Part shown: positions 18,394-27,364 of the stretch, one piece after another
Numbering within the stretch: position 1 is the first letter of the stretch
Layout of the letters: every line of letters starts with the position of its first letter
Origin: Candidatus Symbiothrix sp.
GTDB lineage: Bacteria > Bacteroidota > Bacteroidia > Bacteroidales > Azobacteroidaceae
Assembly: GCA_031290435.1 (NCBI GenBank)
Contig: JAITNQ010000037.1
Coordinates: 1 to 38,816 of the forward strand
Reading direction: 5' to 3'
Length of the DNA: 38,816 nucleotides
The notes under the pieces: generated by a model
Database searches by the model: none
The model's input: only the letters and a program-made list of their open reading frames with translations
Told to the model about the DNA's origin: nothing
Position numbers and translations under genes: made by a program

Positions 18394-18699
18394 ATGGACA
18401 GAAATTTAGATTCAGAAAAAAGTAAAGAAATAATTCACGAACAACTGTTGCAGTTTGTGACAGAAATTATCGGAAGCGATGTCGTAGAAGAGTTAAATAT
18501 TACGAAAGAAAGTATTTTTACAAAAGATTTGGAAATGGATAGTATTGAAATTGTGGCTTTTGCCGAAAAGGTAAGAGTGCAATACGGTACAGCGGTTGAT
18601 TTTACAAGTTGGATTTCAAACATGGAGTTGGAGGGCTTAATCAATTTGTCTTTTTCACAAGTTATTGATTTTATCTATAATTCATTGTATGTAAAGTAA
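18394..18699 (+). CDS. Discrete acyl carrier protein
   Basis: MDRNLDSEKSKEIIHEQLLQFVTEIIGSDVVEELNITKESIFTKDLEMDSIEIVAFAEKV..., with DSIE Ppant site. ATG 18394 is preferred over the ORF-track TTG at 18358, which lies in the PPTase remnant. Confidence 0.82.
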   Translation: MDRNLDSEKSKEIIHEQLLQFVTEIIGSDVVEELNITKESIFTKDLEMDSIEIVAFAEKVRVQYGTAVDFTSWISNMELEGLINLSFSQVIDFIYNSLYVK

Positions 18700-18715
18700 A
18701 AGTAAAAAAATATTT

Positions 18716-19894
18716 ATGGCAAAATTTGTATTTGTAGTCCCTCCTTTGGAAGGACACATTAATCCTACTTTAAGTGTGGGGTGGAAGTTATTGGGACGTG
18801 GGCATGATGTGAGATGGATTTGTGTTGAGATGGAGGGGCTAATGGAAAAATTGCCAAAAGGAGGTAAGATTTTATTGCTTCATCATCCCGATCTTGATGA
18901 TGATGCAAGAAATGAATTGAAAAAAAAGCTTTTGTCTTTCAATATTCAAGGCATAGAAAGTTTAAAATTCCTTTATGAGGAACAGATAATTCCTTTTAAT
19001 CAATACATGCTCAATGAAATTGAATTTTATTTGAAGGATTTTAAGCCGGATGTTGTTGTGTATGACCAGCAAATGTTTGCCGGAGCAGTTGCTGCTTATC
19101 GGTTGAAAATACCTTTTGTCGCCTCTGTAACAGCTCCTTCTTCTATTAAATCAATTGAGGCTTTACCGAAGCTTCATGAATGGGAAAATAATCAGGTCAT
19201 AACGTTTCAGCAAAGAAACGGAATTCCTTTTGACGAAAGATTAGACGAACATGCTGACTTTGTATTGGTTTATACTTCGAGTTTGTTTTTCGGAGAACAT
19301 ACTCTTCCCCAGCATTATAAATTTGTAGGTCCGGTTACAGAGTCTCGTCCCAACCAACACGCGTTCGATTGGGAACGGTTTCATTCATGGGGAGACATTC
19401 CCAAAATATTGGTAAGCATCGGAACTACTTTTAGTTTCAAAGAAAAGATCAATTTCTTTCTGAAAGTATTGGAAGCTTTCAAAAGTGAAAAAATCGGAGT
19501 GGTTGTCGTATCCGATCCTGATCTGTTTGATGAAATTCCAAGTAATTTTATTATTCAGAAGAGAGTTCCTCAACTGCAATTACTTCCCTATTTGCAATTA
19601 GTTGTTTGCCATGCAGGACAAAATACGGTGAGTGAATCGCTATCGCATGGAATTCCATTGGTTACGATACCAATTGCCTATGACCAATCTCAAGTCGCTG
19701 AAAGCGTGGTGCAAACAGGGGCTGGAATACGGCTTAAATTCAACCGTTTCAGATCACAAGAACTCAGAAACGCCGTTTATGAAATTCTGAATAATAAAGT
19801 ATATGCCGAAAATGCCGGAATTGTTCGGGATTCTTTTATACAAGGTGGTGGTGTAAATGCAGCAGCAGGATATATTGAAGAATTATTGGGTTAA
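18716..19894 (+). CDS. GT1-family glycosyltransferase (MGT/CrtX-like)
   Basis: 392 aa. N-term FVFVVPPLEGHINPTLSVGWKLLGRGHDVRWI. Donor-binding VVCHAGQNTVSESLSHGIPLVTIPIAYDQSQVAESV. Confidence 0.9.
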   Translation: MAKFVFVVPPLEGHINPTLSVGWKLLGRGHDVRWICVEMEGLMEKLPKGGKILLLHHPDLDDDARNELKKKLLSFNIQGIESLKFLYEEQIIPFNQYMLNEIEFYLKDFKPDVVVYDQQMFAGAVAAYRLKIPFVASVTAPSSIKSIEALPKLHEWENNQVITFQQRNGIPFDERLDEHADFVLVYTSSLFFGEHTLPQHYKFVGPVTESRPNQHAFDWERFHSWGDIPKILVSIGTTFSFKEKINFFLKVLEAFKSEKIGVVVVSDPDLFDEIPSNFIIQKRVPQLQLLPYLQLVVCHAGQNTVSESLSHGIPLVTIPIAYDQSQVAESVVQTGAGIRLKFNRFRSQELRNAVYEILNNKVYAENAGIVRDSFIQGGGVNAAAGYIEELLG

Positions 19895-19907
19895 ATAATC
19901 TACTTAT

Positions 19908-21281
19908 ATGAAAGCGCCGGGCGTAAGGGAAAAAGAAAATATTGACGATTTAAAGGGTGACAAGATCAGTCGTCTTATCGTAAAATATGCCGTCCCCAGC
20001 ATTGTCGGAACTATTGTTATAGGCTTATACACTGTAATTACCACAATCTATATAGCTTATGGTCCCGGGCTTGGAGAATGTGCAGTAGGCGCAATGTCGG
20101 TATGTATGCCGCTAACGCTTATCGGGTCGGCGCTTTGTGTGCTGACCGGCGGCGGAGCTGCTACGCGGATTTCCATTGCACTTGGGAATAACGACAAACA
20201 AATGGCTTATACGCTTTTAGGAAACGCTTTCATATTATCCTTTATCCTGTTCACTTTGCTCAATATATTTACCCTCGTATTCATCAATCCTATTTTGTCT
20301 ATTATAGGCGCAACCGATGATAACATTTCTTATGCAAAGGATTTTATGATTATCTATTTGCCGCTTGTTGTCTTCCTCATGCTTTCATTTAGCTTAAATA
20401 ACGTAATAAGAGCTTCCGGCCATCCCAAAAAAGCCATGACAGTGATGTTACTCATCCTGATTTTTAATATTGTCTTGGTTCCGTATTTTGTGTTTGTGCT
20501 GCAATGGGGAATGAAGGGCGTCGCAGCTGCATACAGTATTTCCGGTATCATCTCATTCATTCCTACCATGCATCATTTTCTGAAAAAGGATAGTGATTTT
20601 CCCTTGTTGTTCAAATATATGAAATTACAGCGGAAAGCGCTTAAATCTATTTTAGATATTGGTCTCTCTCCTTTTTTAGTACAGTTTACGGCTGCATTTG
20701 TTGCCATGATAATTAATAATCGGCTAAAAGTTTATGGCGGAATGTCGGCCATTACCGCTTATGGAGTCGCCTACCCTATAACAATTCTTTTTATCTTTAC
20801 ACTAAGCGGATTATCGCAAGGCGTTCAACCTATTATCGGTTATAATTATGGAGCAAATAGAATTGACATGGTTCTTAAAACATTCAAAATAACCGTTTCT
20901 ATTGGTGTTGTTATCGGAATATTCGGCTTGTTGCTATCCTTATTTTTCTCGTCATTTCTTGTCGGTATCTATTCAACAAGTCCGGAAATTACATCACAAG
21001 CTATTTTATGTTTGAAAATAATATTGATAGGATTACCTCTAAGCGGATTTCAGATGGTGACAAATACTCTTTTTCAGAGCATAGGTTCAACTAAAAAAGC
21101 ATTTTACCTAAGTATTACAAGGCAGTTGGTTTTTTTAGTTCCCGCTGCATTTATTTTCCCTTTGATTTGGGGTGTGACAGGTGTTTGGTATTCAATTCCG
21201 GTATCAGATAGTTTGTCAACATTATTGGCGATAGCGATTCTTTTTTTACAACTCAGGAGTTTTAAAAATGTACCAAAGTAA
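19908..21281 (+). CDS. MATE family efflux transporter
   Basis: 457 aa polytopic; DKISRLIVKYAVPSIVGTIVIGLYTVITTIYIA, GLSQGVQPIIGYNYGANR. Confidence 0.9.
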   Translation: MKAPGVREKENIDDLKGDKISRLIVKYAVPSIVGTIVIGLYTVITTIYIAYGPGLGECAVGAMSVCMPLTLIGSALCVLTGGGAATRISIALGNNDKQMAYTLLGNAFILSFILFTLLNIFTLVFINPILSIIGATDDNISYAKDFMIIYLPLVVFLMLSFSLNNVIRASGHPKKAMTVMLLILIFNIVLVPYFVFVLQWGMKGVAAAYSISGIISFIPTMHHFLKKDSDFPLLFKYMKLQRKALKSILDIGLSPFLVQFTAAFVAMIINNRLKVYGGMSAITAYGVAYPITILFIFTLSGLSQGVQPIIGYNYGANRIDMVLKTFKITVSIGVVIGIFGLLLSLFFSSFLVGIYSTSPEITSQAILCLKIILIGLPLSGFQMVTNTLFQSIGSTKKAFYLSITRQLVFLVPAAFIFPLIWGVTGVWYSIPVSDSLSTLLAIAILFLQLRSFKNVPK

Positions 21282-21947
21282 ATGATAAAAATAGAAAACA
21301 TCAATAAATCTTATTATAACGGAGCGTCGTTACATGTCTTGAAAGGCATCAATCTGGAAGTTTCAGCGGGAGAAATGATATCTGTCATGGGAGCTTCCGG
21401 TTCCGGAAAATCAACCTTGTTGAATATACTGGGAATTCTTGATACTTACGATTCCGGAAATTATTATCTTGATAATTCGTTGGTGAAAAACTTAGGTGAA
21501 ATGCAAGCGGCTAAGTTAAGGAACCAAATGATTGGTTTTATATTCCAGTCATTTAACCTTATTCCATTTAAAAATGCGATGGAAAATGTTGCCTTGCCGC
21601 TGTATTATCAAGGCATGAATAGAAAAAAAAGAAATCATATTGCGTTAGACTATCTCGAATCCTTAGGTTTAAGGGAATGGGCGCAACACATGCCTAACGA
21701 ATTGTCCGGCGGACAAAAACAGCGAGTTGCCATTGCACGCGCATTGATTGCTAAACCCCGGATCATTCTTGCCGATGAACCGACCGGTGCGCTTGATAGT
21801 AAAACATCGGAAGAGGTCATGCAAATTCTTCGAAAAGTAAATAAAGAAGGAATGACCATGGTGATCATAACGCATGAAAAAAGTGTTGCGGAGGCTACGG
21901 ATAAAATTGTCCATATCAAAGATGGACTCATTGAATCAATTACATAA
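21282..21947 (+). CDS. ABC transporter ATP-binding protein (LolD/MacB/DevA-like)
   Basis: Walker [10 protein letters not shown], signature [15 protein letters not shown], Walker [16 protein letters not shown] directly follows the MATE stop. Confidence 0.95.
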   Translation: MIKIENINKSYYNGASLHVLKGINLEVSAGEMISVMGASGSGKSTLLNILGILDTYDSGNYYLDNSLVKNLGEMQAAKLRNQMIGFIFQSFNLIPFKNAMENVALPLYYQGMNRKKRNHIALDYLESLGLREWAQHMPNELSGGQKQRVAIARALIAKPRIILADEPTGALDSKTSEEVMQILRKVNKEGMTMVIITHEKSVAEATDKIVHIKDGLIESIT

Positions 21948-21966
21948 TTATAAAATAAGGAATTTT

Positions 21967-23217
21967 ATGTTTGATTTCGACAATTGGATTGAAATTTTCG
22001 ATGCAATAAAGAAAAATAAACTTCGTACCTTTCTATCGGGGTTTTCAATCACTTGGGGGATTTTCATGTTCGTTGTCCTCTTGTCTGCCGTCAATGGTGC
22101 GCAAGGTGGGGTCATGATGTCTTTCGGCGACCGTTTTGTCAACAAATTGCAAATATCCGGACGGTTGACCTCTCTTCCTTATCAAGGACTTCCGGACAAC
22201 AGAAAAATTAAATTAGACCAAGACGACTATGATATGGTGAATAGAAAAGTACCGGAAAAACAATATTTATCCGCTGTAATTCGCTCATTTGTCAATGTAA
22301 ATTATGGTAAAAATAATTCTACCGGTGAACTTTATGGAATTCATCCCGACTATAATTTGATTAATGGAGTTACAATAATTACTAATCAAGGACGTCTTAT
22401 CCGGGATATTGACGTGGAAGAAAAGAGAAAAGTGGTTGTTATCAATAAACGCCTGAGAGAAGTTCTCTTTGCAGATGAAAATCCAATAGGTAAAAATATC
22501 ATTGTTAATAACTTGATTTATAAGGTTATCGGTGTTTTTGAAGAGACTGCTATCGCCAATTTCGAAAAATTGTATATTCCTTTTTCAACCGCCCAATTTA
22601 TTTTTAGTGACGGATGGGGATTTGAAGGTTTATCTATGGCAACGGTAGGTCTCAATACAAATAATAAAAATGAAATGTTCAACAAAAGACTGATAGCGAA
22701 CTTCGGCGCTTTACATCAATTTAATCCGGAAGATGGGAGAGCCATTAATATTAATAGTCAAATGAAAGAGCACTTGCAAGCCCTCGGTATTTTTAATGCT
22801 GTTAGCATTTTTATTTGGATTGTCGGATTCGGAACCTTGTTTGCCGGCATTGTAGGGATCAGTAATATTATGTTAATTACGGTGCGAGAACGAACCAAAG
22901 AGTTTGGCATTCGAAAAGCGCTGGGAGCGACACCCACTTCCATTTTAGGAAATATCATATTGGAATCTGTTTGTATCACAACTTTATTCGGTTATTTAGG
23001 CGTGTTTTTGGGTATATATGCAAACAAATTATTTAATTTATTTCTTATCAAAAATCCGGACAATTCGAATTTGGCCATTTTCGAAAATCCTAATATGAAT
23101 ATGAATGTGGCATTGGGAGCTATGACAATATTAATAATCGCGGGCGTTTTGGCCGGTTATTTTCCTGCAAGGCAAGCTGTGAAAATTTCTCCGGTGGAAG
23201 CCATGCGGTCGGAATAA
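21967..23217 (+). CDS. ABC transporter permease 1 (MacB/FtsX/DevC-like)
   Basis: MFDFDNWIEIFDAIKKNKLRTFLSGFSITWGIFMFVVLL; C-terminal ISNIMLITVRERTKEFGIRKALGATP. ATG 21967 is preferred over the ORF-track start 21874, which overlaps the ATPase gene. Confidence 0.92.
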   Translation: MFDFDNWIEIFDAIKKNKLRTFLSGFSITWGIFMFVVLLSAVNGAQGGVMMSFGDRFVNKLQISGRLTSLPYQGLPDNRKIKLDQDDYDMVNRKVPEKQYLSAVIRSFVNVNYGKNNSTGELYGIHPDYNLINGVTIITNQGRLIRDIDVEEKRKVVVINKRLREVLFADENPIGKNIIVNNLIYKVIGVFEETAIANFEKLYIPFSTAQFIFSDGWGFEGLSMATVGLNTNNKNEMFNKRLIANFGALHQFNPEDGRAININSQMKEHLQALGIFNAVSIFIWIVGFGTLFAGIVGISNIMLITVRERTKEFGIRKALGATPTSILGNIILESVCITTLFGYLGVFLGIYANKLFNLFLIKNPDNSNLAIFENPNMNMNVALGAMTILIIAGVLAGYFPARQAVKISPVEAMRSE

Positions 23218-23271
23218 ACCCCTAAATCACTTGGGGGAATTGGATAAATATTTTTAAGCGAGTTTGAAAAA

Positions 23272-24525
23272 ATGTTTGATTTAGATAGAATAGAAGAGAT
23301 TTGGGTAACCATCACCCGAAATAAAGTCAGAAGTCTGCTTACTGCTTTCGGCGTCTTTTGGGGGATTTTTATGTTGGTTATCCTCAGCGGCGCCGGAAAT
23401 GGATTGAAACGCGGCGTTTACAAATACATTGATGGCTTCGCTAACAATGCGAGTTTCATAGGAGCCTCACGAACTAGTTTGCCGTATAAGGGATTACAAA
23501 AAGGAAGGGAATGGAAAATCCGGAACAAAGACTTAAAAGTCTTGAAGGATTCCGTACCGGGTATTCAACATTTATCCCCTATTTTATGGTCAGACGGGTC
23601 TAATAATAATGTCGTGTACGGAAACAAAATCGGTTTTTACCCGCTGAGGGGTGTATTTCCGAATTATGCTGAGATAGAGCGACAAACGATATCTTTTGGT
23701 CGTCTCTTTAATGAAATTGATTCCGATAATAAAAGGAAAGTTTGTGTCATCGGAACCAAGGTCTATGAGGAATTATTTCGAGATAATGAAAATCCATTGG
23801 ACAAGGAAATTCGTGTAAATGGCGTATATTTCAGGGTGATAGGTGTTACAATAGGTATTGCCGATGTTGATCTCGGAGGAAAATTGGAGAATACAATACT
23901 TGTACCTCTGTCTACCTTGCAACAAATCACCAACAAAGGGGATGTTATCCAGGCATTGGCTATAACTTCGCTCCCATCTGTACCGGTAATAGATGTCGAA
24001 AATAAAATAAAAGTGGAACTGAAGAAGATGAAAGCTATACATCCGAATGATTTACAGGCTGTTTGGAGTATAAACTTAGAAAAAGAATTTCTGCTCTTTT
24101 CAAATTTGTTTGACGGAATCGCCGCCTTGGTCTGGATAATTGGCTCAGGTACGCTTATTGCCGGTATAATAGGTGTTAGCAATATTATGCTGGTTACCGT
24201 CAGGGAAAGAACGAAAGAAATCGGTATAAGAAGAGCTTTGGGCGCCAGTCCAAAAGCAATTATTGTACAAATTATGATGGAAAGTTTGGGTTTAACAGCC
24301 TTAGCCGGTATTCCCGGCTTATGTACGGGCGTTTGTCTCCTGTATTTGGGAAATGTTTTTTGGTTTCAACATTTGGAAAACGTCTATTTTTCTAATCCGA
24401 TGATTAGTTTCAATACTGCGCTTACTTCAATGATAATCCTGTTAGTCAGTGGATTATTGGCCGGATCAATTCCAGCGGTACGGGCTTTGTCAATTAAAGC
24501 CATTGATGCAATAAGAGAGGAGTAA
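23272..24525 (+). CDS. ABC transporter permease 2 (MacB/FtsX/DevC-like), paralogue of permease 1
   Basis: MFDLDRIEEIWVTITRNKVRSLLTAFGVFWGIFMLVIL; VSNIMLVTVRERTKEIGIRRALGASP. Confidence 0.92.
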   Translation: MFDLDRIEEIWVTITRNKVRSLLTAFGVFWGIFMLVILSGAGNGLKRGVYKYIDGFANNASFIGASRTSLPYKGLQKGREWKIRNKDLKVLKDSVPGIQHLSPILWSDGSNNNVVYGNKIGFYPLRGVFPNYAEIERQTISFGRLFNEIDSDNKRKVCVIGTKVYEELFRDNENPLDKEIRVNGVYFRVIGVTIGIADVDLGGKLENTILVPLSTLQQITNKGDVIQALAITSLPSVPVIDVENKIKVELKKMKAIHPNDLQAVWSINLEKEFLLFSNLFDGIAALVWIIGSGTLIAGIIGVSNIMLVTVRERTKEIGIRRALGASPKAIIVQIMMESLGLTALAGIPGLCTGVCLLYLGNVFWFQHLENVYFSNPMISFNTALTSMIILLVSGLLAGSIPAVRALSIKAIDAIREE

Positions 24526-24528
24526 AGG

Positions 24529-24549
24529 AATTAGAAATTAGAAATTAGA
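24529..24549. repeat. Tandem repeat, 3 x 7 bp (AATTAGA)
   Basis: Three exact units in the gap between permease 2 and the adaptor gene. Confidence 0.85.
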
Positions 24550-24586
24550 AAATAAGAATTAAAAAATAAAATTAAATTATACACAC

Positions 24587-25696
24587 ATGAAAAAAGTTGG
24601 TAAATATGTCTTATTCGGATTATTAGGAATCATTCTGATAATAACGTTTAAATTCTTATGGGATGATTCTCATCCCAAAGCGATTGAATATGCGCTTATT
24701 TCTCCTCAAAAAAGAAGTATTGAAAACAAAAAAACCGCAACAGGTAATGTTGAACCGAGGTATCCGGTTTTAGCCAAACCTAAAATAACCGGAACCATCT
24801 CAAAAATTTTCAAGGAAGCCGGCGAAAAGGTTAAAGAAGGTGAAGTCATTGCACTTGTAGAAGTTATTACTGATCCAACTCAATTGAATTCGGCTGAATC
24901 CCGACTGAGAATTGCAGATATTACCTTGGAGCAAGTGAGTAAAGAATACGAACGCCAGTCTATGCTTTACAAAAACGATGTCATTTCCAGAAATGAATAT
25001 GAATTGGCAGAGGCGAGCTACCGGAAAGCCATTGAAGAAAAAAGCGCTGGTGAGGACGCCCTGGAAATCTTAAAGAGAGGAGTTGCCAAAAGTAAAGCAA
25101 ATGAAAGTAATACGCAAGTTCGCTCCAAAATCAGCGGTATGATCCTTGATATCCCGGTAAAAGAAGGAAACGCCGTCATCATGCCGAATCAATTCAGCGA
25201 AGGCACTACCATCGCTACTGTGGCGAATATGAACGACCTGATTTTCAGAGGGACGATTGATGAAACGGAAGTAGGACAGCTAAAAATTGGGATGCCGGTC
25301 GTCATATCCATAGGGGCCATCAGTTCCGAATTGTTTGATGCAAGGCTGGAATATATATCCCCTAAGGGTGGAAAAGAAAATGGCGCCGTCTTATATGAAT
25401 TGAAGGCGGCTATTCAAAATCCTCAAACAGAAGTTTTTATTCGTTCCGATTACAGTGCGAATGCCGATATTGTCGTTGAACAGATAAATGATGTAATCAC
25501 TATTCCCGAAAGTATTGTTGAATTTAATAACAAAGCAGCCTTCGTTTATGTTCTTCAATCCGGGAACTCGAAGCAGCAATTTGAAAAAAAACAAATAGAG
25601 ATAGGCCTTTCCGATGGCACTTATGTAGAAATAAAATCCGGATTGGATATGAATGATAAAATCCGTGGCGCCGCTTTGACGTCCACTCAAAAATAA
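24587..25696 (+). CDS. Periplasmic adaptor / membrane fusion protein (HlyD/MacA/DevB-like)
   Basis: N-terminal TM, VLAKPKITGTISKIFKEAGEKVKEGEVIALVE lipoyl-like half, coiled-coil region, then VRSKISGMILDIPVKEGNAV. Confidence 0.92.
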   Translation: MKKVGKYVLFGLLGIILIITFKFLWDDSHPKAIEYALISPQKRSIENKKTATGNVEPRYPVLAKPKITGTISKIFKEAGEKVKEGEVIALVEVITDPTQLNSAESRLRIADITLEQVSKEYERQSMLYKNDVISRNEYELAEASYRKAIEEKSAGEDALEILKRGVAKSKANESNTQVRSKISGMILDIPVKEGNAVIMPNQFSEGTTIATVANMNDLIFRGTIDETEVGQLKIGMPVVISIGAISSELFDARLEYISPKGGKENGAVLYELKAAIQNPQTEVFIRSDYSANADIVVEQINDVITIPESIVEFNNKAAFVYVLQSGNSKQQFEKKQIEIGLSDGTYVEIKSGLDMNDKIRGAALTSTQK

Positions 25697-25704
25697 TTAT
25701 AAAA

Positions 25705-27363
25705 ATGAAACCCTTAAATATTTTTTTATCAGGTATTTGTCGCGTGATGACAATGAGAAGTCTTGTTTTGTTGTTCTGCCTCTATTTTCCCTTTTCTTTC
25801 GGGATTCAGGCACAAGAAAAGTCAATTAAAGAACAAATAGAAGAATTGAGATTAAAGAAAGTCAACCAGAATAAACTGCTTTCCCAAGAACCGGTTTATA
25901 TTGAAAAAAAAGATTCTATAGAGCAAAAAACCCAAGCCGAAGATCAAACCACTACTCCAAAAGCGAGTGTAAATGAATCAAAACATCCTGTAAATGATAA
26001 TCAGGAACTACAGACAATCATTCTCAAACAAGATTCTCTGTATGAATATATTAAAGAAAAAAAATGGTCGCTTGAGGAATGTATTCAGTATGCAATAGAT
26101 CACAATATTAGTATCAAACAATTGGAACTTCAGAAAAAAGATACTGAAATCCAGAACAGTACGGCAAAATACAGTCGGCTGCCGGACTTGAACGCTTCTA
26201 CAGGTCAGGAATGGGATTTTTACAAAATCAGTTACGATACTGTTTATAATAACAAATCCCGATCGGTTTCCAGTTTCGAATTAAGCAGTTCAATTCCTTT
26301 ATTTACCGGATTCAGAATCCCGAATGAAATTGCCAGGACAAAATTGGAAATTCAAGCTGTCTCGGAAAATTTGGCAAAAGCGAAGGAAGATTTATCTTTA
26401 AATATCACATCTCTGTTTCTACAAGTATTATTTTATAAAGAATTACTTTCTATTGACGATAATCAGCTTGAACTCAGTAAAAATCAGGTAAAAAGGACAG
26501 AATTATTGGTAAAAGCGGGAAGTGTGCCGAAATCACAATTGTATGATATTTATGCGCAGGTAGCAAAAGATGAATTTGCGCTTGTGGAGGCAAAAAACAA
26601 TTTGGATTTGGCGTTGATAGATCTGGCCCAAGCCTTGGAATTGGAGAAAAATTTGGGATTTGATATTTATGCCCCCGAATTTGAAGGAGATATCATCAAT
26701 CAGTTTATCGGAAGCATCGCTCCGCCTGATCAGATTTATGAAGGCGCCGTGATTGTCAAACCGGGTATTAAAGGACAAGAATATAAGGTAGAAAGCGCCG
26801 AAAAATCGCTCAAAATTGTAGAAGCCGGTTATTTACCACAATTGGACTTGCTCCTGTCTGCAGGTACGAATTACTTGTACCTGTATAATCCGGAAACCCG
26901 TCTCAGTCCGCTTACACAAAGTCCGTTAGAGGAGAATGATTCGTTTTCGAATCAATTAAAAAATAATAACAACCGCATTATCGGCCTCAAACTCACAATT
27001 CCGATTTTTAATCGTTTCTCTGTAAAAAATAATGTGAAACGTGCAAAAATTGATATTCAAAATCAACAACTTATTTTAGAAAATGCTAAAAAGTCTTTGT
27101 ATAAGGAGATCCAGATTGCCTATAAAAATTCAACCGCTTCCATCGAAAAATACCGTTCTTCGGAAAAATCGGTTCAAGCAGCATCCCTTGCATTCAATTA
27201 TGCACAAAAACGATACGAATTGGGAAATTCTTCCGTTTTTGAATTTAATGAAGCGAAAACAAGATATATTCAAAGTCAATCCGAACTTGTTCAGTCAAAA
27301 TATGAATACATCCTGCGGGTAAAAATTTTAGATTTTTATATGGGAGTTCCCATAAATTTGTAA
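25705..27363 (+). CDS. TolC-family outer membrane efflux protein
   Basis: Signal peptide, WSLEECIQYAIDHNISIKQLELQKKDTEIQ, and C-terminal KRYELGNSSVFEFNEAKTRYIQSQSELVQSKYEYILRVKILDFYMGVPI. Confidence 0.93.
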   Translation: MKPLNIFLSGICRVMTMRSLVLLFCLYFPFSFGIQAQEKSIKEQIEELRLKKVNQNKLLSQEPVYIEKKDSIEQKTQAEDQTTTPKASVNESKHPVNDNQELQTIILKQDSLYEYIKEKKWSLEECIQYAIDHNISIKQLELQKKDTEIQNSTAKYSRLPDLNASTGQEWDFYKISYDTVYNNKSRSVSSFELSSSIPLFTGFRIPNEIARTKLEIQAVSENLAKAKEDLSLNITSLFLQVLFYKELLSIDDNQLELSKNQVKRTELLVKAGSVPKSQLYDIYAQVAKDEFALVEAKNNLDLALIDLAQALELEKNLGFDIYAPEFEGDIINQFIGSIAPPDQIYEGAVIVKPGIKGQEYKVESAEKSLKIVEAGYLPQLDLLLSAGTNYLYLYNPETRLSPLTQSPLEENDSFSNQLKNNNNRIIGLKLTIPIFNRFSVKNNVKRAKIDIQNQQLILENAKKSLYKEIQIAYKNSTASIEKYRSSEKSVQAASLAFNYAQKRYELGNSSVFEFNEAKTRYIQSQSELVQSKYEYILRVKILDFYMGVPINL

Positions 27364-27364
27364 A

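Noticed and set aside
21874-21966. ORF-track N-terminal extension of permease 1
   Set aside because: Overlaps the ABC ATPase C-terminus out of frame; ATG 21967 gives an N-terminus matching permease 2 (MFDxD).
23219-23236. CCCC-taaatcactt-GGGG hairpin between the permease genes
   Set aside because: Only a 4-bp stem with no T tract; may be a remnant of a common intergenic repeat but not supportable as a terminator.
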